A DNA stretch of 12,242 bases from Funneliformis mosseae (Eukaryota; Glomeromycota; Glomeromycetes; Glomerales; Glomeraceae): positions 1-12,242 of the forward strand of contig CAJVPP010003222.1 in the NCBI GenBank assembly GCA_910592005.1, given 5' to 3'. How positions within the stretch are numbered: the stretch's first letter is position 1; every line of letters starts with the position of its first letter. This document shows, one piece after another, positions 1-7,490 of the stretch. Under the pieces are notes generated by a model. The model did not search any database. It saw only the letters and a list, made by a program, of their open reading frames with translations, and had not been told where the DNA came from. The translations under genes and the position numbers were made by a program.

Positions 1-116
1 TATAAATTTACAGGTGATCATGTATTGTGTTATATTATATTTTTGAAAAATTTAAGGGGTAGTTATATAATAATTTTAGATAATCTTAGACGGTCAGATA
101 CTTATAACCACTACTG
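1..116. mobile_element. Right terminus of a Tc1/mariner-like element, truncated by the window edge
   Basis: Read on the minus strand from position 118, the sequence begins TACAGTAGTGG and continues with ATAAGTATCTG. This closely resembles the terminal inverted repeat of the small Tc1 element at 3424-4018, whose right end reads TACAGAGAGTGG then AAAAGTATCTG. The TA at 117-118 would be the target-site duplication, so the element would end at 116 and extend left out of the window. No transposase codons can be recognised in the 116 bases present, so this is probably the 3' untranslated tail plus the inverted repeat. The opposite end cannot be seen, so the call rests on one terminus only. Confidence 0.45.
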
Positions 117-275
117 TAAATAGATACTTTATCATAATGGCAATTAGTTATGTATTATAAGATAATATACATATGGTATTTTTAAACATCTGAAGTATTA
201 TTTCATAAAAAAAAAAAACTTTTTTCTAGTTGTAATACAAATAATTATATGCTGAAATTAACAGAAACTGACAGA

Positions 276-536
276 CTAATCATATATAATATATCTGCCA
301 AATATAACATATCTGCCAAATAGGACACACATACTATTTATTATATTTCTATTATTTATATCATTATTATTATTTATATCATAATTAGCATATCTGTTAG
401 CTTTGTTATTATTGTCAGTAGTATCATATTTATTATAGATTTTCTTTAATTGTAATTTTCCTATATAAAGGGCATGAAAGTACCTTGAAAAAAGGACAGA
501 TTCCAACAAGTTTTCAACATTGTATTCAATATACAT
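276..536 (-). CDS. Short Asn-rich hypothetical protein, 86 codons
   Basis: I do not recognise the family. The frame starts at an ATG (536-534) and ends at TAG (275-273). It encodes an N-terminal part with hydrophobic and basic character (LLESVLFSRYFHALYIGKLQ), a low-complexity part rich in Asn and Asp (DTTDNNNKANRYANYDINN), and a C-terminal pair of hexapeptide repeats (FGRYVI, FGRYII) encoded by an 18-bp tandem repeat. There is no signal peptide or clear membrane span. The best evidence that it is more than a chance frame is conservation: the copy at 6899 onward keeps the same reading frame and composition (LYI.KL, KKIYD, NDTNDNNN, YANY) but has lost the start codon (ATA) and has TAA where this copy has CAA. 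The other copy continues downstream, so this one may be a truncated 5' exon. It could be a fragment of a repeat-encoded gene with no present function. Confidence 0.4.
   Translation of the reverse strand: MYIEYNVENLLESVLFSRYFHALYIGKLQLKKIYNKYDTTDNNNKANRYANYDINNNNDINNRNIINSMCVLFGRYVIFGRYIIYD
291..322. repeat. Two-copy 18-bp direct repeat (ATATCTGCCAAAT)
   Basis: ATATCTGCCAAAT occurs at 291-303 and again at 309-321, a period of 18 bases. On the minus strand it encodes the repeated hexapeptides FGRYVI and FGRYII at the end of the 86-codon frame. It is absent from the inverted copy near 7100, so it probably arose after duplication. Confidence 0.6.
351..382. repeat. 18-bp direct repeat (ATTATTTATATCAT)
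   Basis: ATTATTTATATCAT is found at 351-364 and 369-382, period 18. On the minus strand it encodes the DINNNN-type repeat of the Asn-rich frame. It is microsatellite-like and sits in a run of ATT triplets. Confidence 0.55.
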
Positions 537-812
537 TTAATAATAATAATAAACAATCTTAATATTTTGCAAACATAAAACTTATAATTTATTTCTTGTT
601 AACTAAATAAACTCTTTAATAAACAGCGTATCAAGTTGATTGAATTTAAGTTACAGCTATTATCTTCCTGACTTCAAATCATAGTTAACTTATTTGACGG
701 AAAGAGTAATGTTAACAATACTTAAGGCAAATAAAAATATTTTGCTTTTTAAATCAAGAGAACTTTTTTTGGAAAAACAGAAACATATCATTGTTAAGCT
801 TACAATGTATTA

Positions 813-944
813 TACATTTACTAATATCAAGGTTGAATCTTTTTCTTCCAATTTTACCTTAAGTTCATCTGCTGTAATAAAACAATTATATTGCAAAATT
901 TTTTCAAATGATAGTTTTAATTTGAAGTCAATTTTCTTAGACGA
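813..944 (-). pseudogene. Possible rhodanese-like domain fragment
   Basis: The minus-strand frame from 944 down to 813 is open for 44 codons. It contains the pattern FITADELKVKLEEKDSTLIL followed by VNV and a stop. This resembles the start of a rhodanese/Cdc25-type domain, where an (I/V)SAxEL helix is followed by a strand ending in (L/V)IDVR. Here the Asp of that strand is Asn and the next codon is TAA, so the characteristic Asp-Val-Arg is lost. The active-site loop lies further on in the family and is not visible, so the fragment stops early or an intron begins at the GTATAA next to the stop. The same frame stays open from 809 to 693 and then approaches the Asn-rich gene on the same strand. 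A plus-strand frame (709-984) lies opposite and is probably its shadow. The match rests on a short motif and needs a profile search. Confidence 0.3.
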
Positions 945-984
945 TCAGAAAGTAATTAATAGAAATTTTGTTAGTTTTATTTAG

Positions 985-1652
985 TAAACTAACATATCAT
1001 TCACATATACACAAAGAAATGTACAATCAATTAAAAATTTCCTTTGTATTACACACTTTTTGATTCTAAAGTAACTTAATAAAATTTCTTTATATTTCTA
1101 AAAAACTTAACATGGTTTTAAAAGAAATAAATAATAAATCTTATTTTTTTAATTTACTTTTTTAATTCAGATTTCAATGTCTGATTTAGACATATAAACA
1201 AATGCTTAAATTCAGAAAGTAGTGAAACTATAGCCTAAATAAATACAGTCTTTCACTACCATTCTTTTCACTAGAGACTGTATTTTTAATTTTAAAAGAA
1301 GAAATAAAGTATTTCAGAATCATTTTAAATAAAGTTTATTTGATTATTTCACCAGAAATAAAAAAAATTAGACTGATACATTATCTCTCCTTAATGACAT
1401 AATACTGATAAAGAAAAATATAATTATTTAAAATCTCAAATCTCCTTATCTGATATATTTCTTGAGACATAGATAATGTTGCTTAAACTCTTATTTTCTG
1501 TTATAATACTGATACTTACTTATTCTTGTGCTTTTTTTTCTTGCTTCTTGTTGTCAAATCTATTCAAAAATATATTTATGTTACTATAAAGCAAACTAGT
1601 ATTAGTAAGTAAGTCATAATAAAATAATCAATGCAAGTGAATGTGTAACTTA
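985..1652. other. AT-rich stretch without a recognisable gene
   Basis: No frame here is recognisable on either strand. Visible structure is limited to the overlapping inverted repeats at 1219-1285 and a 12-base direct repeat, ATAATACTGATA, at about 1400 and 1504. From 1653 onward a plus-strand frame in phase with the CRN-like relic becomes relatively open, so the decayed gene may reach back that far. Confidence 0.5.
1219..1285. repeat. Two mutually exclusive short inverted repeats
   Basis: AAATACAGTCT (1241-1251) is perfectly complementary to AGACTGTATTT (1275-1285), giving an 11-bp stem with a 23-base loop. GTAGTGAAA (1219-1227) is also perfectly complementary to TTTCACTAC (1251-1259). The two pairings share position 1251 and cross over each other, so only one could form cleanly at a time. 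There are no flanking direct repeats that would mark it as a miniature transposon. Confidence 0.5.
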
Positions 1653-1997
1653 GCTTAATTTTTCGATAGACTTTTTTTCATCTTTATTATATTATATTTG
1701 CTAATTATACTGATTTTTTCTTTAGCCTTTCAGACTTTATTTTTTCTTTTTAACAAAATATTCAATATTTTAAATTAAAAACTAATAAAATTAATAAGTA
1801 AAACTAACTCTGCTATTACATTCTTATCAATTAATTTGAAATATATCAAAAATTTTTTAATATATCAGGATTATCATAAAATGTATAGAGTTTAAAAAGA
1901 CTAAAAGAAGCAATTCATCAAAGACTATAGAGCTATATAAATGATTAAATTATGTTAAAAATCATACTAAACAGTGACAATATATCCTTAGTTATAT

Positions 1998-2790
1998 CAA
2001 AGAAAATCTTACTCTTTCAAAAAAATAGTGGTTGTTAATGTTGCAAATAATAAAGAGTTTTTAAATCTTGAAAATCATTCATTATTTCCATTTGGTATTT
2101 AAGATAAAACTGATATAGTCTTAGTGAATGAGAATTATATTAAAAGAAAAGTTTTCAACATAAAAATTCATGCAGTAATAGAGCTAAAAAAAGAGGTGAT
2201 TACTTTAAATATATATTAAACTATTATGAAGATAATAGCTACAGACCTTAAAATGAATAAAGATTTTTTTGTATTATTTGAAATGTTAATTAATTTGAGT
2301 AAAGAGTGATATATTTACTGATTGGATGAGGAAAATTAAATTGTATTCACTACAATTGAAAACTATATAATTACTCTGGAGTTTATTTCTTAGATGGTGA
2401 AGGATAGTAAATCAATGGAATTTTGTATGTATAGTTTAGCAATTTAATGAATAAAGATCTAGAAAATTCTTAATGATATATCTGAATCTGATATTGATGT
2501 AGTATTAATAACAGATTTTTTTAAGGAATTGGATTAAAATGATCCTGTGAAATAAAATTATGAAGTATATCAAGTCATTATTTTATTTAAGAATTCTCTA
2601 ATATTCTTTTATTATTTTAATGAAATTTCTTAATTTAGAATGAAGAAATTGAAGAAAAGGAAAGTATATATTCTGAGCTAAAACTTACTAAGTTGAGTAT
2701 TTGATTAGAAGAAACTGAAGAGGAGAAATAGAAAATAATACTCATAGTTCTGTTAATAAAAGTAGAAAGTAAGCGTATGAAGAGTTATAA
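1998..2790 (+). pseudogene. Crinkler-type (CRN) effector C-terminal nuclease-domain relic
   Basis: One phase stays readable from about 2040 to 2573, broken by eleven in-frame stops and no obvious indel. Recognisable blocks are NNKEFLNLENHSLFPFG, then DKTDIVLVNENY, then HAVIELKKEV, then a block ending LDEEN, then LNDISESDIDVV. These match the restriction-endonuclease-like domain of CRN proteins. The Asp of TDIVL (2112-2114) with the Glu and Lys of IELKK (2181-2183, 2187-2189) gives a PD-(D/E)XK nuclease signature, and all three residues are present. A GT at 2574 and AG at 2638 bound a possible 65-base intron. After it an acidic tail (EEIEEKE, EETEEEK) and, one frame later, a basic NKSRK stretch follow. 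No ubiquitin-like CRN N-terminus or P-loop domain is recognised. The same phase is fairly open back to 1653, so the gene may have been longer. In this family the role is that of a secreted or nuclear effector; this copy cannot be translated intact under the standard code. Confidence 0.6.
2574..2638 (+). other. Possible spliceosomal intron in the CRN-like pseudogene
   Basis: A 65-base AT-rich segment begins GTCATT and ends TTAATTTAG, with a CTAAT that could serve as a branch site at 2598-2602. The upstream reading phase ends at 2573 and the acidic downstream phase begins at 2639, which is the change of frame an intron of this length gives. The donor is weak (GTCATT), so a decayed coding stretch with a frameshift is an alternative. 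Confidence 0.35.
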
Positions 2791-2908
2791 TTTAAATGTA
2801 TTATATATATTAATTTAAGATTATGATATTATGATAAAATAAAGATATAATATAATTAATATATAGTAAATTTTTTTACTTTTTTTGTGATTACAATTGT
2901 AATAATAT

Positions 2909-3253
2909 TTACTTAAAAGATGAATAGATCTTTAGTAAACATGCAATCAAACTGTTCATATATTGCATATCTAATAAATTTTTACAAAAGGTCACAATTG
3001 TCAAATGTAATATAAAATAAAACAAATTTGTTTCTCATTCTTGCAACTTTGAAATATCTAATTTTTAGAGGATAAGCAAATGCCATGCCTTATTTACATA
3101 ACAATTATAGAATATCTGATGAATAGTATAAGAATAAATATTATCTTAGCTGTGTAATAAATTCAAGTAGTATAGTGATTATATGAGACTGATCATCTGA
3201 AATACACAGAAAATATTTAGTAAAATTCTTGCTAAAGAATAAAGGCTATGCAT
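2909..3253 (-). pseudogene. Unassigned minus-strand coding relic of 115 codons
   Basis: I do not recognise the family. From an ATG at 3253-3251 to a TAA at 2911-2909 the minus-strand frame has only four internal stops (three TAA, one TGA) in 114 codons, fewer than expected at this base composition. The predicted residues are varied rather than low-complexity: it begins MHSLYSLARILLNIF, then has TIHQIFYNCYVNKAWHLLIL, then KLDISKLQE, and ends CKNLLDMQYMNSLIACLLKI. The region is also richer in G+C than its surroundings. It could be a helical exon of a decayed gene or transposon. A different minus-strand frame over 2982-3086 is open for 34 codons, so the choice of frame is not certain. Confidence 0.3.
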
Positions 3254-3423
3254 AATATTTTAAGCTAACCTAAGTCAATTAACTTAATCACTCTAACTGA
3301 CTGCTGATTAGCTAAGTCACAATTTTTAAAAAGAGAATTTTATTTTTTTATATACAAAAATATGTGATTAGAAGATACTTTAAGTAAAGTTTTTCAATAA
3401 AAAAAATTCAAATATCTGATATA

Positions 3424-3451
3424 CAGAGGTTAAACAAAAGTATTCGCACAC
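3424..3451 (+). repeat. Left terminal inverted repeat of the 595-bp Tc1 element
   Basis: This 28-base repeat pairs with 3991-4018. It begins right after the TA at 3422-3423. Confidence 0.85.
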
Positions 3452-3606
3452 CCTTCATAATGTGAATTAATACTAGTAAAGTCATATGACTGTAATAATA
3501 AATTGCGTTTACATGATACTTAAATGTTTATTTATGTTATAAAAATAAAAAGAATAACAATTTATTTTTTTTTAATAAATTTTTCTTCTTTGAAAATCTA
3601 AAAAAA

Positions 3607-3888
3607 ATGGTAAAAACTAAAGAATTAACTGCAATAATTTTTCAAGTGAAAAACAATCTTCATACATTATCTTGGTCAGCTTAAAATTCTGATCTTAATC
3701 CAATTGAGAATCTTTGAGCTAAAGTTAAAAAAGCATCTGAGCTTATAAAAAACCTTTATCTAATTTGACTTATATGTTAAAAAGGCTTGGCAAGAAATTC
3801 TGAAGCATACTATCAAAACCTAGTTGATAGTATGCCATAATGAATTCAAGCTATGATTGCAGCAAATGGTAGTATAACTAAATATTAG
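3607..3888 (+). pseudogene. Tc1 transposase with most of its coding region deleted
   Basis: An ATG at 3607 starts MVKTKELT, an N-terminus shared with the larger Tc1 copy at 8812. Within about a dozen codons the sequence passes to the far C-terminal part of the catalytic domain: LSWSA, a TAA, then NSDLNPIENL, a TGA, then AKVKKASE. The SPDLNPIENLW motif holds the final acidic residue of the DD34E catalytic triad, and that Glu (3706-3708) is kept. The helix-turn-helix region and the first two catalytic Asp residues are missing. Compensating frameshifts lie between about 3745 and 3805, where YVKKAWQEIL is read in another phase before EAYYQNLVDSMP, IQAMIAANG and the terminal TKY-stop at 3886-3888. 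The protein cannot be active; any mobility would need transposase supplied in trans. Confidence 0.8.
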
Positions 3889-3990
3889 TTACTTAGTACA
3901 AAATGTAGATCTTAATCAGCTTTAAATAAAATATTAATTGACTGTTTATTATTAATGCAAAAAAATTATAAGTTTATATTGAATGAAAAA

Positions 3991-4018
3991 GTGTGCAGAT
4001 ACTTTTATCCACTCTCTG
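3991..4018 (-). repeat. Right terminal inverted repeat of the 595-bp Tc1 element
   Basis: This repeat is complementary to 3424-3451 at 21 of 28 positions and is followed by the TA target duplication at 4019-4020. Confidence 0.85.
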
Positions 4019-4151
4019 TAGATCTAATAATAGAATTAATTCTTAATAAAATTCAATAAGAATTTATAAATTATAATGATAAAAAAATGTTATTATTTAA
4101 AAAAAATTTAAATAAATTTTTATTAAATATATCATTAGGAGAAAATTATAA

Positions 4152-4559
4152 TATTGGTAATATTAATTAATATAGAATGAGAATTATGATGTAAAATTAA
4201 TTATAAATATTCAATCTATTGTATTAGCTGTTATTTCTAAAATTTAAGAAAGATTTTTTAATAAACATTTGCTTAATTCTATAAAAATACTTAATTATAC
4301 AAATTGGTTAGATAAAAAAGAAAAACTTACAAAATAGAGTGAACAAGAATTGAACACTTTATCAGAATTTTATAAAAAAGAAATTAATAATATAGGTGAA
4401 GTGTAGTTTGTATATAAAGTAATAATATATTTAAACTTTAAAAATATAAAAATTGAAGTATTAATTCCAAAATTATTTTAAATTTATTATAATACTTTTA
4501 CAAATATTATTAAATTACTAAAAATTATATATTTTATTTTATTTTTATCAGTTAATTTA
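4152..4559 (+). pseudogene. Tentative hAT-like transposase fragment
   Basis: One phase reads coherently across about 130 codons with roughly eight stops. The most protein-like part is 4206-4400: IQSIVLAVISKI, a stop, ERFFNKHLLNSIKILNY, then NWLDKKEKLTK, a stop, SEQELNTLSEFYKKEI. The order of a helix ending in (Q/E)ERF, a spacer, a Trp-containing NW motif and an acidic EQELxxLxxFY helix resembles the C-terminal half of hAT-family (ZMYM/ZNF862-like) transposases. The upstream YW at 4152-4157 would fit the preceding conserved helix. Catalytic residues, the BED zinc finger and terminal repeats are not seen. It lies directly right of the 595-bp Tc1 element. The call rests on motif order only. Confidence 0.35.
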
Positions 4560-5737
4560 TAAGCATAATTTTTAAAGCAAAATTTGATAAAACTGATTTA
4601 TAAAATTCTTTATTTAATGAAACATTACATTTTTAAATGACAGTTAGATTGAAAAAAAATAATTTATTTGAATTTGATTTTAATAGAGTAGTATAAATTT
4701 AGAATAGTGTATATAAATAAAGAATTTGATTTTTATCTTATAAAAAAAATTTTAGAAAAAAAAAGGATTAATATTATAATAGTTATACCTTTTTAAGATA
4801 ATTAAAGAACTTTAAAGTTATGAAATATCAGATAATTCTGCAATAAATCTTATAAGACTTCATTAAAAATACAAGAAAAAAGAAGCGTTTATTTTTCTTA
4901 TATTGCAATTTGAAAAAAATATTCATAAAATATGATATTAACTCTAATAGTATAAAAATTATTCTGCTATTTTCTTTATAAACTTATAAAATTTAAAACA
5001 CTAATAAATATTTTAGATATTGTATGAATGATATTTTATTATAGATAAAGCATTACAAGTTAATCATGAATAATTAAAAGTTTATGTATAATGAATATAT
5101 CTTGATTATATTTCATATTTCTCTTCATATCACAAAAGAATTTTAATATAAAACTTATTCTATAATATATTTTTATGTAAAGAGATGCTTAATTAGAAGA
5201 AATTTAGCATCAGATTAATCTGATATTTTAGTAATAGATAAGTAAAGTTAGTGTTAATATTATTTATACTTTGATTTAGATTTTTGTAATACAAAAATTA
5301 TTTGAAAATTTAATAATAGTTAAAATTCTACTTTGATAATAACTATCAATTTACTATTAATCAAAACTATAAAATCAACATGTCTATTTATATTTGCTTG
5401 CTGAAATAAATAATTTTAAAGGATAATTTAGATCATCCTTAATAAATATTTCAGATTAAAATAAACACAATTCTTTTATTTCATAAAAATATATTATAGG
5501 GATTAAAAAGATGATTTGTAAAAAGTATTATAGAATATATTATTTAGCTTAAGTCATTTTTATTGAATCAAAAGTATAAGTAAAGAGAATCAGATATTTA
5601 AAAGAGTTTTTAGGATAATTACTAATATAAAAAATTATATTTTATGAAATATCTGAAAGTTTTTAGCTATATTGTTTAGTTGTTAAAGAAAACATAAAAG
5701 TTTACATTAAAAGTTTTACAAAGTAAGAAAAAATTAA
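4560..5737. other. Long AT-rich stretch without a recognisable gene
   Basis: Plus-strand translations give scattered protein-like pieces, for example around 4577-5000 and 5080-5200, but two different phases look equally plausible in the same place and stop density is near chance. I recognise no domain, repeat pair or element end. The segment may be further decayed transposon or gene sequence. Confidence 0.45.
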
Positions 5738-5968
5738 GAAAATAAAAAGGGTAAGTTCATCAAGCAATTTTGTAGAAATTTGAAGAAATTAGGAATAGAT
5801 AGGCTTTATTATAGAAATTTTATTATTATTATAAGCTTAGACCTTAATTTGTATTTATTTTTTGAGTATTACATCATGTTATTATTTATTAATAAAAAAT
5901 TCTTGAAAATTTTAGTGAACTTGATTTTTGAAAACTTTGTGAACTTAATTTATAAAATGATTTTATAA
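5738..5968 (+). other. Open frame of 76 codons, doubtful
   Basis: The plus-strand phase is open from the codon after the TAA at 5735 to TAA at 5966-5968. It contains IKQFCRNLKKLGIDRLYYRN and then a hydrophobic Ile/Leu/Phe/Tyr-rich stretch. There is no ATG near its beginning; the first in-frame ATG is at 5876. The same phase has only six internal stops between 5540 and 5968, mildly suggesting an old coding region. At this base composition roughly one such frame per window is expected by chance, so I give it little weight. Confidence 0.15.
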
Positions 5969-6149
5969 TTTACATACTTTATTAATTTTGAATACTTATA
6001 TATAATATATCAATAATATTATCAAGTATGTAGTATGAGAAAATAATTTGCTTAAAGAAAAAAATATCAGACTAATTAAAAATGTTGATTTAAGGCCAAA
6101 TATAATAAAGTTATAAGTGAAATTGCTAAAGTTATTTTTAAGTATAATA

Positions 6150-6292
6150 AGATTAAAAATAAGAATGTAAAAACATATTATTATAATTATTATAGATTTT
6201 AAAAATAAAGTAATAAGAGATGTATTATTATAATTATCATAATTATAGATTTTAAAAATAAATTAATGAGAGTCATGTTATTATTTTTTATA
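6150..6292. repeat. Degenerate tandem repeat of about 53 bp
   Basis: TAGATTTTAAAAATAAA occurs at 6193 and again at 6246, each preceded by an ATTATTATAATTAT-type run and followed by TAATAAGAGA or TAATGAGAGT. A weaker related copy, AGATTAAAAATAAGAATG, begins at 6150. The rest of 5969-6704 is AT-rich sequence in which I see no gene. Confidence 0.5.
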
Positions 6293-6704
6293 AAATATAT
6301 TTTTTTTACAATCAAAATTATATGATTTTAATATTTTAGAATTATGTAATAAAGTAAAGTTTTTATCTTAAATATATAAAATGTATTTTATTTTAATATT
6401 ATACAATTTTTTATGTATTTGAAAATAAAAATATACTTTATTAGTTTAGATTAGACACTTTTGACAAAAATGAAAAAAAATTATCAATCTTGAAAAAGGT
6501 TAGTTAAATTTTTTAATATATAAATTTTGCATTGAATTTATAATATGTATTTTTTAATAACTTCTTATTATATCTTAGTTAATAAAGTATTGTTATTGTA
6601 AAATTCTTCAATTCAGATTAATCATGTTCTTAAGTCTCTACTTAAAATTACTAACTGTAGTTTATTACAGTTAAGATGTTAAGAATTGCATAACTCTTAA
6701 CTTT

Positions 6705-7162
6705 ATTAAATCTATGTTGTTAATATTACTCTTTTCATCAAATAAGTTAACTATAATTTGAAGTTAGAGAGATAATAGCTATGACTTAAATCTAATCAAC
6801 TTGACATGATATTAGTTAAAGAATTTGTTTAATTAATAAAAATAAAATTTTAAGTTTTATGTTTGCAAAATATTAATGTTGTTTATTATTATTATTAAAT
6901 ATATATTGAAAATAATATTAGAATCTATCCTTTTTTAATATATTTTCATACTCTTTATATAAGAAAATTATAAATAAAGAAAATCTATGATAGTAATGAT
7001 ACTAATGACAATAATAATAGAACTAACAAATATGCTAATTATATTAAATATAAAATAAATAATAATAATAATAAATATACTAAAAATAATATACAATATA
7101 AATTCTATTTAACATATATATTGTATTTGACAGGTCTGTCAATTTCTGCTAGTTTCAATGTA
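6705..7162 (+). repeat. Right copy of the dispersed inverted repeat
   Basis: This segment aligns with the reverse complement of 253-725, including the shared block AGTTTTATGTTTGCAAAATA (6853-6872), the TTATTATTATTA run before the start codon, and GTCTGTCAATTTCTG near the end. The two copies point away from each other, transcribing toward the outside of the 6-kb interval. I found no clear target-site duplication at the outer edges. The coding frame runs beyond the right boundary of similarity, which argues against these being simple transposon termini. Confidence 0.7.
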
Positions 7163-7490
7163 TTAAACTTAAATAAATATATCAAGTATAAAGACTTTAA
7201 AGATGAGATTATGAATAATTTAAAAATTCAGATGATAAACTTAATTATAAATTATATGTAGAGATCACATTAAACTATATAAAGATACAAAGAGATATAA
7301 AATATAAGTTTTAATTAATTTATTTATTAATATTAAAACTCATATTTGTAGGAGAGTTTATAAATCTGCAAATGAGTTAATTTACAATATAAGCAAAAAG
7401 TCTATCTATTTATACAAAATTTCTTTTATTATAGCTAATTATTTACTATATTATAAATTAATTAATTTGGTAAGAAAAAAATATAAGTAA
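6899..7490 (+). pseudogene. Decayed Asn-rich gene, longer homologue of the 276-536 frame
   Basis: I do not recognise the family. The position matching the start codon of the minus-strand copy is ATA (6899-6901), and a TAA replaces the Gln codon of KLQLKK. The frame then runs open through NDTNDNNNRTNKYANY, an Asn-rich run and GLSISASFNVLNLNKY to a TAG at 7259-7261. A shift gives DDKLNYKLYVEITLNYIKIQ (about 7232-7291). A second shift gives a 60-codon open stretch (7308-7487) with HICRRVYKSANELIYNISKK, then YLYKISFIIANYLLYYKLI, ending VRKKYK. The last part alternates basic and hydrophobic residues and looks structured. After 7490 the same phase becomes Asn/Lys low complexity. The gene seems to be a multi-copy family; only its 5' part is present on the left. 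Confidence 0.45.

Larger units (their letters stand above)
253..725 (-). repeat. Left copy of a dispersed repeat, inverted relative to 6705-7162
   Basis: The reverse complement of this segment aligns almost throughout with 6705-7162. It starts near AACATTACTCTTT, passes through AAATAAGTTAACTAT and GATAATAGCT, contains the shared 20-mer AGTTTTATGTTTGCAAAATA, then a shared (TTA)n run, and ends with GTCTGTCA(G/A)TTTCTG. The copies differ by many substitutions and a few small indels. The repeat carries the 5' part of a gene plus about 190 bases upstream of its start codon, so it looks like a duplicated gene segment rather than only a terminal repeat. Similarity stops near 253, although the right-hand gene continues in frame past the matching point. 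Confidence 0.7.
3424..4018 (+). mobile_element. Internally deleted Tc1/mariner element with both inverted repeats
   Basis: The element is 595 bp, flanked by TA at 3422-3423 and 4019-4020, the Tc1/mariner target duplication. Its 28-base ends match at 21 positions: the left begins CAGAG and includes AAAAGTATT then CGCACAC, and the reverse complement of the right begins CAGAG and includes AAAAGTATC then TGCACAC. Inside lies a joined remnant of the transposase gene, so this is a non-autonomous deletion derivative (MITE-like) rather than an unrelated miniature element. Its termini resemble the element end at 1-116, so the two may belong to one family. It sits between the CRN-like relic and the hAT-like fragment. 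Confidence 0.85.

Noticed and set aside
9..24. TACAGGTGATCATG as the left end of another Tc1 element
   Set aside because: It resembles the GGTGATCA ends of the 8664-9970 element, but I found no matching opposite end at a suitable distance, and it lies inside the truncated element at 1-116.
694..984. Plus-strand open frame of 96 codons (91 from its first ATG at 709)
   Set aside because: It lies opposite a minus-strand frame with more domain-like residues, its longest form needs a TTG start, and no family is recognised. I treat it as a probable shadow, though it is not excluded.
4577..5530. A continuous decayed gene across the AT-rich interval
   Set aside because: One phase gives plausible peptide pieces, but an overlapping phase (about 5040-5200) looks just as plausible and the stop density is close to that expected by chance.
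5780..5968. Plus-strand open frame starting at TTG
   Set aside because: It is hydrophobic and low-complexity with no recognised family, and frames of this length are expected by chance in a window this AT-rich. It is listed only as a doubtful frame.
253..7162. A single large transposon bounded by the 460-bp inverted repeats
   Set aside because: No target-site duplication is visible at the outer edges, and the right-hand gene continues past the repeat boundary. Two inverted gene copies are the simpler reading.
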